This document shows positions 8,552 to 17,490 of a stretch of DNA of 64,000 nucleotides, in pieces. The stretch's first letter is position 1. Each line of letters starts with the position of its first letter. The stretch covers positions 3,224,001 to 3,288,000 of the forward strand of contig OY970288.1 of assembly GCA_963716085.1 (NCBI GenBank), given 5' to 3'. The notes beneath the pieces were generated by a model. It saw only the letters and a list, made by a program, of their open reading frames with translations. It made no database searches and was not told the origin of the DNA. Source of the stretch: Persicitalea sp963716085. GTDB taxonomy: Bacteria > Bacteroidota > Bacteroidia > Cytophagales > Spirosomataceae. The translations under genes were made by a program, and so were the position numbers.

Positions 8552-8611
8552 ATCATTCGGCGGTTAGGAGGATGTAATTTAGCAGGAAAATAATTCGTAA
8601 AACTTTCGTCC

Positions 8612-8965
8612 TCATACGACGGGTGCCCAATAGGTGCAGTATCCTTCGGGCGAAACGGGGCCCGCAAACAACAGGCAACCGCCGCATTCCGCGCCTTCTT
8701 TTTGGGGGATGAAGAGCTGGCAGTTGTTGCATTGTTTGTCGGGAATGGGCGACAGGCTGGTGTAGCCCAGGGATTTTCTCTTCTCCGCGTCCACCACCGG
8801 GACACCCGTTAGGTCCTCGCAGGGATTAGTTTGTGGTTTATTACCGGCCGCCCTGCCCTTCTTAGCACCACCGCAGCCCGCCAGCCACAGTCCGGCAAGC
8901 GGCACGACGGCGGTCATGTGCCAGCATTTTTGCAAGAATTCTCTGCGTTTGTTTTTCTGCTCCAT
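8612..8965 (-). CDS. Tat-exported HiPIP-like iron-sulfur lipoprotein
   Basis: A 117-residue small electron carrier. The start at 8965 opens a Tat signal with KRREFL followed by a lipobox, LAGC (Cys31), so it should be folded with its cofactor in the cytoplasm, exported and lipid-anchored. The C-terminal half has Cys79, Cys82, Cys94, Cys97 and Cys110 in a pattern ending EGYCTYW, which fits the [4Fe-4S] high-potential iron-sulfur protein signature. It lies 49 bases downstream of the PVC-type dehydrogenase, which has no heme motif of its own, so it may be that enzyme's electron acceptor. The pairing is inference. Confidence 0.82.
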   Translation of the reverse strand: MEQKNKRREFLQKCWHMTAVVPLAGLWLAGCGGAKKGRAAGNKPQTNPCEDLTGVPVVDAEKRKSLGYTSLSPIPDKQCNNCQLFIPQKEGAECGGCLLFAGPVSPEGYCTYWAPVV

Positions 8966-9014
8966 GCGCAAGTTTTGTCTAAATATCTCTGACCGAATAG
9001 CCTTTGTTTTCTCT

Positions 9015-11144
9015 TTAAATCGCCATAACCTGACGCATACCGCCAATGGCTTTTTTCAGAGCTTCTGAGCCGCTCTTTTCCAGCTTTTGCAGCGCTTTCA
9101 CCACAGATTTATCGGGTTCGCTTTTGTTCCGGGAGCGCTTGATGCCATTGGCCAAGCCGTTCAGGGCTGCGATCTGCCAGGCCTCCTCCATAGCAGAGAC
9201 TGCATCTACCAAATCCTCAATCTCCTTTTTCCCGTTACGCGATCCGGCGACGTAAGCGTAATCCTCGATCCATTTCAGCTTACCCGGCGAGGTAGCTTGG
9301 AAGAAAGTACCGCCGTCGGTCAGTGCTTTCAGCATCTCGGGTGAAGCGCCTGGTTCAGAACTCAGCACCGCCAGGCGGTAAAAGTGGTTTTCCGCATTTT
9401 TCTCCGCAATGCGGGCTAGCACGGGAAGTACCTCCTTATCCGAAAACTGCCCCAAACTCAGGCTCGCCTGGTAGGCTACCTGCGGCGAAGGATCGTCGGT
9501 CAGTTTAATGAGGTTCGGTAAAAATTGGGGAAACTTTTCGGCCAGTACCAGGGCATGTTCCCGGACGCCGGGTTCGGAATCCGTCAGGACTTTCTCGACC
9601 TGTCTGGCATCCAAAGCACCGAGTCCTTCCAGGAGATAGAGGGCGTGCAGCCGCGCGTTGGCGTCGGTACTTTCGTTAAAAGTCTTGGTCAGCAGCGGCA
9701 GGGTACTTTTGTCCTGCTTTTCGAGCAGCAGCCGGTGGGCCGTGAGCCGCCACCACTGGTTGGGGTGCGACAGCAGCGCAGCCAGTTCTTCCGATTTTTT
9801 AGCCGAAAGATCAGGAAGAACTACCTCGCGCTTTGGTCCGTCTTTCGGAAAAAGCCGCCAGATTCGACCGAACTGCCGTCCCGCGGCGAAATCCATGTCT
9901 TCTTTCAAATCTTCCGGGATCGAAACCGGCGTCTCGATGTGCTGGCGGTACATATCCACCACATACAGGTAGCCATCGGGGCCAGTGTAAAAATTGGCCG
10001 GCCGAAACCAGGTGTCGGTCGAGGCGAGAAACTCTTTGTCTTTTTCTTCCGTCGCCCGCGAAGCCACAAAGGCAGGTTGGCCCTTGACCGGAGAAATCAC
10101 ATCGCGGTGAATGAGGTTGCCCATGACATCGCCGGTAAAAATATTTCCGTAAAATTCTTTTGGGAAACCATCGCCGCCGTAAAAAGTACCGCCGGAAGCC
10201 CCCGAGAAATGGGCGCGGGCGTACTCCTTGCGATCCAGCCCCAGGGAGTCGTACTTGGCCTGGCGGCGGTCGCTGCGTTCCTGCCGCCAGTAGGGCGTTT
10301 TTGATTTTTGAAACATTTCAAGCTCGTGGTCCGAAATATTCACTTCCGAATTGTAAGAAGGCAAATAGGGATGCCGGTGGGCGTAGCGCCAGGCAATGGG
10401 GGCCTGCCGGATATGGAGCGTGTTTTGGGAATAAAAACGGTGTCCCCAATCGTCCACGGCCAGGCCGAATTGTCCGGTTCCTGACTCCGCCTCGAACAGG
10501 TCACGATCCAACCGAAAGCGAAAATCGCTGCCCGAAACGTCGACGGCCGGAGCGTTGGGCTTGCGCTTGGAAGTGACCAGGCCGCGCTGACCGTGGTTAT
10601 TGGCGTAAATCCAGTTGTCGGGGCCGAAACGCAGATTGGTGATCTGGGCTTCCGAATTTTTATCAAAAAAACCCGTGAAAAGCACCTCCCGGCTATCGGC
10701 TTTGCTATCGGCGTCGGTGTCTTTCAAATACAAGATATCCGGGGCCGCCGTCACGATGACGCCGCCCTGCCAGGGCAGAATACTGGTGGCGCTGGGCAGG
10801 TCTTCGGCGAAGACAAACGACTTATCGACCTGGCCATCGCCATCCGTGTCGCGGAGCAGCCGGATGCGGCCCTGATAGTTGCCGGGTTGGGCGTCGTAAG
10901 GGTAGTCGCCCATCTCGACCACGTACACGTTGCCCCGCGCGTCGAAAGCCATTGCCACGGGCGACAGCACATCGGGTTCGGTGAGGAACGTTTCGATATC
11001 GAATCGGTCGTCGAGCTGGAAGGTTTTCCGCGACTCGGCGGGCGGGCGGGCCGCCTCGTAGCGCTGGGCGTGGGCCGCCACAGTCAGCAGACAAACGACG
11101 GCAAAAGCCAGTGAATTCAGATGTGGTTTGGCAGGTAGTTTCAT
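9015..11144 (-). CDS. PVC-type membrane-bound dehydrogenase (beta-propeller plus HEAT repeats)
   Basis: A 709-residue exported protein. The start at 11144 is chosen because it opens a Sec signal peptide ending AHAQ at about residue 27; the open frame continues upstream without homologous sequence. Residues of about 40-430 match the soluble-glucose-dehydrogenase-like propeller of PVC-type dehydrogenases, including MAFDARGNVYVVEMGDYP and aspartate-rich DTDGDGQVD calcium-like loops. Residues of about 460-700 are HEAT-like helical repeats. The CxxCH heme-binding tail found in many relatives is absent. It probably oxidises a sugar or polyol in the periplasm and passes electrons on, possibly to the HiPIP encoded just downstream. 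Confidence 0.8.
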   Translation of the reverse strand: MKLPAKPHLNSLAFAVVCLLTVAAHAQRYEAARPPAESRKTFQLDDRFDIETFLTEPDVLSPVAMAFDARGNVYVVEMGDYPYDAQPGNYQGRIRLLRDTDGDGQVDKSFVFAEDLPSATSILPWQGGVIVTAAPDILYLKDTDADSKADSREVLFTGFFDKNSEAQITNLRFGPDNWIYANNHGQRGLVTSKRKPNAPAVDVSGSDFRFRLDRDLFEAESGTGQFGLAVDDWGHRFYSQNTLHIRQAPIAWRYAHRHPYLPSYNSEVNISDHELEMFQKSKTPYWRQERSDRRQAKYDSLGLDRKEYARAHFSGASGGTFYGGDGFPKEFYGNIFTGDVMGNLIHRDVISPVKGQPAFVASRATEEKDKEFLASTDTWFRPANFYTGPDGYLYVVDMYRQHIETPVSIPEDLKEDMDFAAGRQFGRIWRLFPKDGPKREVVLPDLSAKKSEELAALLSHPNQWWRLTAHRLLLEKQDKSTLPLLTKTFNESTDANARLHALYLLEGLGALDARQVEKVLTDSEPGVREHALVLAEKFPQFLPNLIKLTDDPSPQVAYQASLSLGQFSDKEVLPVLARIAEKNAENHFYRLAVLSSEPGASPEMLKALTDGGTFFQATSPGKLKWIEDYAYVAGSRNGKKEIEDLVDAVSAMEEAWQIAALNGLANGIKRSRNKSEPDKSVVKALQKLEKSGSEALKKAIGGMRQVMAI

Positions 11145-11196
11145 ATTAATGGACAAAGTTTTAAGGCAGTAGTTTCGGATTGGTTGGGAGAAGCCC

Positions 11197-12330
11197 TCAT
11201 TCTGATTTAACCGGATGCTCTCCGTAAATGTTGTCGAAAACGTCCGTTCGTTCTTCGGCCAGAACGGCGGTTTTGGCGCCGCTGTGCTGCGTGATCCAAT
11301 TGTTGCGAATGACGCACTTTTCCTCCGGTTCGCCCCTGATTCCCACCGCCCTTTCGGTACTGCGGAAGGTGTTATTATAGATCTCAATTAAAGTACCCGC
11401 AATGGTCGTGCCGTCCTTGCGGTCGCGGCCACCGTGCATGTCGAAGCAGTGACTCAGCGAAGTGCCCAGCTCCACATTGTGCCGGGCCACGTACCCACAA
11501 CCCGGACTGCCCGTTCCCGCTAACGAATGGCGGTTGCTATCGAAGAGGTTGTATTCAAAAAGCGCCGAAGCCACGGCCAGCGAGGTGCCATAGCCCAGCC
11601 CTTTGTATTGGCAATGGTGAATATAGTTATGATGAATATGGTGGTCGTCGCCTTTGAAAAGGGCGATGGCCCGTACGAAAGCGGACAGCTCGCAGTTGTC
11701 CACTTCCAGTCGGGGAAACTCAGTCGTTATACACATAGAGGTCGGGAACTTGTAATAGTACTCCCTTCCCAGACCTTCTTCGCCAAACGACCGCGTATGG
11801 TGATCCACGTAGCGTTTCGGGTTGGGTCCCTGAATTCTTAGTCCGGTGATGCGCACCTCCGGCCCACCAATCTTGAAAATAAAGGGGGTTTTCAGCGCGT
11901 CGCTGGTCAGCAGTGCGCCCTTCGATCCGTTGCGACCCCGCTCGCCCGCGATGGTGACGCCTTCGGGCACGATTAGCTCGAGCTCTTCGATGTAGATGCG
12001 CGTCGTCAGGTCGATCTGGGTTTCGGCGGGAATGAAAATGACCTGACCGGCCCGTGCTTTCGCCAGGGCCTCGATCAACCCATCCAGATTTTCGACCAGG
12101 TAATCGCCACCGCCGAAGGTATCGTTGTAGCCCGCTCCGCCCCCGATCGGCCCTCTTTCGTCGGGTTTGGCCCCGTAGATTTTGCCGTTCAGTTCCCGCC
12201 AGGTTGGGCCATTTGAAGCTTTGACAAGCGGGCCTGGCAGTTCGGTCGCCGATCCGGTCAGAGCGGGCGCGGTACCCAGCCCGACCAGGCCGGATAAGCC
12301 GTTGATGAAAGATCTTCTATTGATGTCCAT
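11197..12330 (-). CDS. Tat-exported right-handed parallel beta-helix protein (pectate-lyase-like fold)
   Basis: A 377-residue protein with a twin-arginine signal NRRSFINGLSGL at the N-terminus. The body shows the IRNNWI, IYNNTF, HHNYIHH and ITGLRIQG strands typical of a right-handed beta-helix, as in PL1/PL6/GH28-like enzymes. The segment GGAGYNDTFGGGDYLVENLDGL resembles the N-terminal part of pectate-lyase-like proteins. This suggests binding or cleavage of an acidic glycan in the periplasm, but I cannot identify the catalytic residues. It overlaps the upstream propeller gene by 14 bases, so the two are probably coupled. Confidence 0.75.
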   Translation of the reverse strand: MDINRRSFINGLSGLVGLGTAPALTGSATELPGPLVKASNGPTWRELNGKIYGAKPDERGPIGGGAGYNDTFGGGDYLVENLDGLIEALAKARAGQVIFIPAETQIDLTTRIYIEELELIVPEGVTIAGERGRNGSKGALLTSDALKTPFIFKIGGPEVRITGLRIQGPNPKRYVDHHTRSFGEEGLGREYYYKFPTSMCITTEFPRLEVDNCELSAFVRAIALFKGDDHHIHHNYIHHCQYKGLGYGTSLAVASALFEYNLFDSNRHSLAGTGSPGCGYVARHNVELGTSLSHCFDMHGGRDRKDGTTIAGTLIEIYNNTFRSTERAVGIRGEPEEKCVIRNNWITQHSGAKTAVLAEERTDVFDNIYGEHPVKSE

Positions 12331-13666
12331 ACGGGTTTATTGAAGTTTGCGCCATGTTTCGCTCAATCTCGGTAACCGGAATTTTAACCAAATCCTGAAT
12401 CTCAGCTCCTTCGTGCACGAAGCGGGCCAGGGTGTACACGCTGCCGTCGTCGCCCACCGTGATCGAGTTCACGTAGCTGGGTCGCGCGCTGTCGGGGTAG
12501 AAGATGGGACCGTGGTCGCGGTACGTTTTTGTGGGGAGGTGGTAGGTAATCAAATGCAGATTTTCCAAACCTTTGGAACCACCCTTCGCGATGTCTTCCG
12601 CGCCCTTCACCCGCCGACCGTTTTCGTAAATCGGCCCACCCGTGAGGTAATAAATCGTGTTGCCGTCGGGGCCAGGCTGAAAGCCGAGATAGCCGTAACT
12701 AAACTGGTCGAACATGCCGCTTTTCTTTGAAGGTTCAGAGGTAATGCGATCCACGATTTCGATTTTCATCCGGTCGGCGTCAAAGCGGAACAAATAGCCC
12801 GAGTTACCATGCACCCCGTAAGCTACTTGCTCGGGGGCGTACCAGAATATCTTGCGCCAGTTATAGCCCATATTGCCGGGGCGGGTGGGATCATATTGTC
12901 CGAAGTAGTCGAGTCGCATGTTCACATCGGCTACCTTCTTTAGGCTCGATATGCCCGGCCGGTAGGTGAAAATATCCCCCTCGGCCGTCGACAAGTACAC
13001 GCTGCCCTCGCGCGGATCGACCAGCATGGAGCGGCAAATGACGCGGTAGTCTTCGCCAACGGTTCCGGCCTCGCCCCTGCCGCAAGTCAAGCCCAAGTTT
13101 TTCAACTCGCCCGATTTTAGGTCGTAGTCGAGAAACTTACCCAGCGGCCAGGTGAGGGCGTAAAGATGCTCGCGTTTCCGGTCGATGGTCATGGTAAGGA
13201 TGCCTTCGCCATCCGGGGCAATGCCCAAATCCTCGAATCGTCCAGTGGCCAGGTCGTAGGAAAGAAAATGTCCGCCGGGATACAGGCCGTAGCCCTCGGG
13301 TGCTTTCTCGGGCAGGCACTCCATGCCGTCGATCATTTCGTAGTAGCCGATGTGCGTAGCGAAGTACAGCTTCCCATCGTGTTCGTAGAACCGGACGTGG
13401 CTCTTGCCCTGGACGATCGTTTCCTGATTTTTCTCGCCACAGATAGCGGTGAGGTCAGCCAAAAGCTTCGTTCGATTCGTTTCGGGATCGTAGCGGTACA
13501 CCCGACCGCCGACCGCGTGTGATTCCGAACAAAGGACGTAATACACCCTTCCGTCGCTGGCGGCGGTGATGGCGTTGTAAGTATCGTGCACCAGCGAAAA
13601 CCCTGAGTAATAGGGTTCGGCTTGTAGCTGCGGCGTTTTTTCGATAATGGGATTTGGCTTGGGCAA
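12317..13666 (-). CDS. beta-propeller protein of unknown function
   Basis: A 449-residue protein with repeated blades containing D-G-x-V-Y/L-Y motifs: DGRVYYVLC, DGKLYFATH, REHLYALTW, EGSVYLST, DGNTIYYLTG and DGSVYTLAR, which indicates a seven-bladed propeller. No cleavable signal is visible at this start (MPKPNPIIEK), and the gap to the upstream gene is only 54 bases. It could be a lactonase or a binding protein; no catalytic motif is recognisable. Its overlap with the beta-helix gene suggests that the two products act on the same polymer or intermediate. Confidence 0.65.
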   Translation of the reverse strand: MPKPNPIIEKTPQLQAEPYYSGFSLVHDTYNAITAASDGRVYYVLCSESHAVGGRVYRYDPETNRTKLLADLTAICGEKNQETIVQGKSHVRFYEHDGKLYFATHIGYYEMIDGMECLPEKAPEGYGLYPGGHFLSYDLATGRFEDLGIAPDGEGILTMTIDRKREHLYALTWPLGKFLDYDLKSGELKNLGLTCGRGEAGTVGEDYRVICRSMLVDPREGSVYLSTAEGDIFTYRPGISSLKKVADVNMRLDYFGQYDPTRPGNMGYNWRKIFWYAPEQVAYGVHGNSGYLFRFDADRMKIEIVDRITSEPSKKSGMFDQFSYGYLGFQPGPDGNTIYYLTGGPIYENGRRVKGAEDIAKGGSKGLENLHLITYHLPTKTYRDHGPIFYPDSARPSYVNSITVGDDGSVYTLARFVHEGAEIQDLVKIPVTEIERNMAQTSINPYGHQ

Positions 13667-13720
13667 AATTGGTACTTAGGGAAAGAATGGCAGATCAATT
13701 TTTTGTTTAGGATCAGTGAG

Positions 13721-14686
13721 TTACAGCCGAAATAGTCGCTTCGCGTTTTCGTAAAGCAGTTTTCGCTCGATCGTTTTCGTCGGCGCGAGGCGGCGGATGG
13801 CCGCAATGGTCCGGGCACCCTGACATTCGGGGCCGCGACCGACGCTGTCCACGCAGTCGCTGCCGTAAAGGAGCTTGCCCTGGTGGCGTTCCAGAAATCC
13901 CCTGGCGTGGGCTTCATCCCGCAATAAAGCGTTGAGGCCCGAACCCGCCGACATATCACCGTACATATTTGGGTAGTTGGTCAGCAGTTGGTCGGTCAGC
14001 CCTCCGGGTGTCACTCTGGTTTTGGGATAAAGGACATTTTGATCGCTGTGGTTTTTGTCGATGTTGGCCCACCAGGTTTGGGCGTGGCCGATGAAATTGA
14101 CGTCGGGGTACTTTTCCAACATGGTGTGGAAGCGGTAGAAAGCGTAGTTGTACATCGTGTACTGCCAGTGCATAAGTACGGGCACCTTGTACTTCCGGGC
14201 CAGTTGATAGATCGCCTGCATCTCCGGCGCATCGCACTCCAAGCCAAACTTTGACTCGCCAATGATGGGCGCGCCGAGTTTGAGGTACTTCTCGATTTCT
14301 GCAATCGCGCCCGGCAGGTCGGGCACCTCATTGGCCCCGAATTTGAAGGCTTCTGGGTACTTTTCAGCCAAAGCGAAACAGGCTTCGTTGCCGCTGGACT
14401 GGGCTTGCAACCCGTTGGATACGCCCTTGTGCGTGGAAAAACCAAAGGCTGGCGTTCCGGCGGGCAGCAAAATGGTGGTAGTGACTCCCATTCTTTTTTG
14501 GTGGGCTACCAGTTCGTTATTCGTCCGACCCATGTAGTCGGTGTGCTGGTGGATGTCGATGATGGGCTCATCCGCGGCCAGACCTTCGGCGCGGTCGAGC
14601 GCCAGCACACTCCCGGCCAGCAGCAAACCCGTGCTGGTCAGGAATCCTCGGCGGGACATGACGGGAAGGTGTTTTTTGCCGCTCAT
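13721..14686 (-). CDS. Tat-exported amidohydrolase family 2 protein
   Basis: A 321-residue metal-dependent hydrolase with a Tat signal, SRRGFLTSTGLLLAG. Metal ligands are present as DIHQH near residue 45, LMHWQY, FIGHAQ and YGSDC. It is the third amidohydrolase-fold gene in the operon and the second with a full metal site and a Tat signal. It overlaps the end of the ceramidase-like gene upstream by 4 bases (ATGA-type junction), which indicates tight co-translation. Likely chemistry is periplasmic hydrolysis or decarboxylation of a cyclic or amide intermediate; the substrate is unknown. Confidence 0.82.
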   Translation of the reverse strand: MSGKKHLPVMSRRGFLTSTGLLLAGSVLALDRAEGLAADEPIIDIHQHTDYMGRTNNELVAHQKRMGVTTTILLPAGTPAFGFSTHKGVSNGLQAQSSGNEACFALAEKYPEAFKFGANEVPDLPGAIAEIEKYLKLGAPIIGESKFGLECDAPEMQAIYQLARKYKVPVLMHWQYTMYNYAFYRFHTMLEKYPDVNFIGHAQTWWANIDKNHSDQNVLYPKTRVTPGGLTDQLLTNYPNMYGDMSAGSGLNALLRDEAHARGFLERHQGKLLYGSDCVDSVGRGPECQGARTIAAIRRLAPTKTIERKLLYENAKRLFRL

Positions 14687-16086
14687 TTTTCTTCGACGCT
14701 TTTAGTATTTTCCGAAAGTCCGGCTCGCTGGGCGACCTGCTGCACGCCGGAGAGGATGGTCGTTTCGATGGACGAATGCCAGGGCGCGGGCTGGCCGTAC
14801 ACCATCTGGGAAGTTTCCCCTTCGTAACCGCCTTCCCGCAGCACCGTGGCCGAAGGAATGTAGCCCATCACAAAATTGGAGTAGCCAAATACGAAGGTTT
14901 GCTCGCCGTACATTCGCTTGATTTTGATCGCGTATTCGATGAGCAGCTCGCCGCCCAAAGCCACAATGGGCTGTTCGCCCAACTGCCACACCTGGATGGG
15001 GTAGGGAGATGATTTCGCAAACGGCTCGCCTCCTTCCTTTTTCGCCAACATTCGGCTGGCCCAGCGCTGGTAATAAGGCACGGAGGAATTCGCCATCTCA
15101 GCCAATTTTTCGTCGGTTGGCCCATCCGCCAGGGCCAGGTCGATTTCCCGATAGGCTACTGAAAGTTTGGCATTCAAAGGTTTCATCTCTTCTTCCATCA
15201 CGCGCTGCACGGCGGCAGATAATTCCCGGCCGTATTGCCGGGCCAGCGGAATGGTTCGGCGGGGCAAAGGGTTTTGATCGGCTCCGGCCCCCTGAAAGAA
15301 CAGGGCGGTAGCGTCGGGATAAGTTTTTTCCAATTCCTCCTGGGCGAAGCTCACGTAATCTCCCGACCACTCATTGCCGCTGAGTACCGTGGGGTGGCAA
15401 GCGTAGGCAAAGACAATCGATTTTATACGCTTTTTACCATCAAGCACCTTGATTACCGGTACCGCATAATCGTTGGGGCCTTTCAACTCAGTCAATCGCG
15501 TCAGCAGGCTGGCGTCATTGTTGCGGCGGTTGACCTGGAAGCGCGTCACCCCGTTGGCGGACGACAGACTAGCCGTTTCGAGGTTGTCGATGGCTTTTCC
15601 TACCAACTCCACCGTCCGGGCTTCGAGCCAGCGCGAGTACTTTGTGATTTTGGCCCGCTGCGCATCGTCGAGCGGATAGATATCGATCAGCGCATCTTCC
15701 AGTACCGGCCCCGAGTGGGTGTGGGAAGAATTGAGCAGCACCTGGGCTTTGGTCAGGCCGAATTTTTCCTGCAATGCTCTTTTGACATGATCCGAAATTG
15801 CCTTCGGTAGCCCGACCAGATCGGTCGAAACCAGCACGGCTCGCTGTCCGGCGGCATCTTCCAGAACGAGCGCTTTCGCCCATAGCTCGTTCAATTTCCC
15901 ATCCGACGGTCGATCGCGCGCGGCGAATCCCGCCATCCACATGGACTCCCGGGGTGTGATGCTCGTCCGGGCGACGCCCGCCTTCCAGGTGGTTGGTGCG
16001 GTCTGCGCGAAGCACACGGTTGCGTGGCCGCCAATAAATAGCAGCATGCCTATTCCCCAAACCATTAAACTACCTTTCATTCTCAT
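14683..16086 (-). CDS. neutral/alkaline ceramidase-like hydrolase
   Basis: A 467-residue exported protein with a Sec-type signal (hydrophobic residues 8-27, cleavage near CFAQ). WKAGVARTSITP and MWMAGFAARD at the N-terminus and SSHTHSGP near residue 118 are hallmarks of the neutral/alkaline non-lysosomal ceramidase N-terminal domain. AYACHPTVLSG and FFQGAGADQNP match the zinc- and amide-binding part. In Bacteroidota and Planctomycetota this family is common in glycan clusters, and its true substrate is often not ceramide. It abuts the aminotransferase gene by one base, and its stop overlaps the next gene by four bases. Confidence 0.82.
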   Translation of the reverse strand: MRMKGSLMVWGIGMLLFIGGHATVCFAQTAPTTWKAGVARTSITPRESMWMAGFAARDRPSDGKLNELWAKALVLEDAAGQRAVLVSTDLVGLPKAISDHVKRALQEKFGLTKAQVLLNSSHTHSGPVLEDALIDIYPLDDAQRAKITKYSRWLEARTVELVGKAIDNLETASLSSANGVTRFQVNRRNNDASLLTRLTELKGPNDYAVPVIKVLDGKKRIKSIVFAYACHPTVLSGNEWSGDYVSFAQEELEKTYPDATALFFQGAGADQNPLPRRTIPLARQYGRELSAAVQRVMEEEMKPLNAKLSVAYREIDLALADGPTDEKLAEMANSSVPYYQRWASRMLAKKEGGEPFAKSSPYPIQVWQLGEQPIVALGGELLIEYAIKIKRMYGEQTFVFGYSNFVMGYIPSATVLREGGYEGETSQMVYGQPAPWHSSIETTILSGVQQVAQRAGLSENTKSVEEK

Positions 16087-17474
16087 CAGCTTTTAGCTTT
16101 AATCTGCTCGGCATTCTGATGAACTTTCCTGATCGCCGTGGCGATGGTATCCATGTCGGAGCGGCTGCCCAGCAGCAGGTTTTGGGTAAACCAAACCGCC
16201 TCGTTGCACAGTTTCTCGTTTTCGGGACAGTGGTTGCGCTCGTTGTATTTCTCGATGTCCAGCAGTTTGGCGGGATAGACCTTCCGGTAGCCGGGCGACT
16301 GGAAAGTGTCGGCCAGAAAAGGCTGCGTGTTCAGCGCGGTGTAGCCACTGGAACAGGGAATGCCTTCCATTCGCAACGCCTGAATAAACCCTTCGCGCGG
16401 CAGGCCTTTGAAACCTTCGGGATCGTAACGGAAGGGAAACAGGTGGTAAGCCGCCCGGTTTACTTTTTCGTAAAGGCGGTAGGGCATGATGCCGGGAATA
16501 TTTTCAACCTGCGACTTTAAGTAAGCCGCGTTTTCGTTGCGGGTGGTCGTTTGGGCGTCGAGCCGTTTCAATTGGGCCAAACCAATCGCGGCCTGGTACT
16601 CGCTGAACCGCAGTTTAGTTCCCTGCATGATGCTACCGACCCCCACCGCGCCCACGGCGGTACCGTAGGGATTCCCCAAATTATGGTACGAATAGCAGCG
16701 ATCCATAAATTCTTCGTCGTCACTGGTAATCGCCCCGCCCTCGCCGATGGGCATATTTTTAGAGTTCTGAAAACTAAAACAACCCGCCTGTCCGATACTC
16801 CCCACCTTTTTGCCGTCATACTCGGCCAAGTGCGCCTGACAGGCATCCTCGATGACCAGCAGATTGTGTTTTTCGGCAATAGCCATGATCGGATCCATGT
16901 CGCAGGGCAAGCCCATGATGTGCACCGGGACGATCGCCCTGGTGCGTGGGGTGATCTGGGCCTCGATTTTGGCAGGGTCCATTTGAAATGTTTCCCGATC
17001 TACATCCACGAAAACGGGTAAAGCTCCATTCGTCAACACCGCGCTGACGGTGGCGATGAACGTGTAAGGCGGCACGATTACCTCGTCGCCCGCCCCAATG
17101 TTCATTTGAGCTAGGGCGATCACCAGCGCGTTGGTACCATTCACCACCGCCAGCGCGCGCTTGGTGCCGGTAGCCTTGGCCCATTCTTGCTCGAATTCCA
17201 GGACAGTACTCGCCCGCGACCACACGCCGCTCCGCATGACTTCGAGCAGTCGTTTCTCGTCGGTTTCGGGATTCCACTGCGGCCACTCGGGCCATCGTAC
17301 CTTACTCCAGGCAGCGGGGCCACCCAGAATTGCGGGCCTGTCCGCCAGAGCGCTACCAATTACCGGAACCGAAGCCGCAGATGCTACTGCGGTAGCCAGC
17401 CCGGCTAAGGCGTTCTGCTTCATAAACTCCCGGCGGGAAACATTGCCTTTCAGAGGGTTGTCCATGCTTGACAA
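16086..17474 (-). CDS. DegT/DnrJ/EryC1/StrS-type aminotransferase with a Tat signal
   Basis: A 462-residue fold-type I PLP enzyme. The catalytic core is intact: VPPYTFIATVSAV near 134-146, VIEDACQAH with Asp210 for the pyridine nitrogen, and SFQNSKNMPIGEGGA with the PLP lysine at 239. Family members aminate keto-sugars. The N-terminus carries a strong twin-arginine signal, VSRREFMKQNALAG, and a hydrophobic stretch ending near residue 44. This implies that a PLP-loaded enzyme is exported folded, which is unusual for a sugar aminotransferase. It shares its last base with the ceramidase-like start and is second in the operon. Confidence 0.85.
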   Translation of the reverse strand: MSSMDNPLKGNVSRREFMKQNALAGLATAVASAASVPVIGSALADRPAILGGPAAWSKVRWPEWPQWNPETDEKRLLEVMRSGVWSRASTVLEFEQEWAKATGTKRALAVVNGTNALVIALAQMNIGAGDEVIVPPYTFIATVSAVLTNGALPVFVDVDRETFQMDPAKIEAQITPRTRAIVPVHIMGLPCDMDPIMAIAEKHNLLVIEDACQAHLAEYDGKKVGSIGQAGCFSFQNSKNMPIGEGGAITSDDEEFMDRCYSYHNLGNPYGTAVGAVGVGSIMQGTKLRFSEYQAAIGLAQLKRLDAQTTTRNENAAYLKSQVENIPGIMPYRLYEKVNRAAYHLFPFRYDPEGFKGLPREGFIQALRMEGIPCSSGYTALNTQPFLADTFQSPGYRKVYPAKLLDIEKYNERNHCPENEKLCNEAVWFTQNLLLGSRSDMDTIATAIRKVHQNAEQIKAKS

Positions 17475-17490
17475 GAATTAAAAATTCCAT

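Noticed and set aside
14683..16086. Assigning true ceramidase activity
   Set aside because: The family is broad and the neighbours point to sugar metabolism; only the fold is supported.
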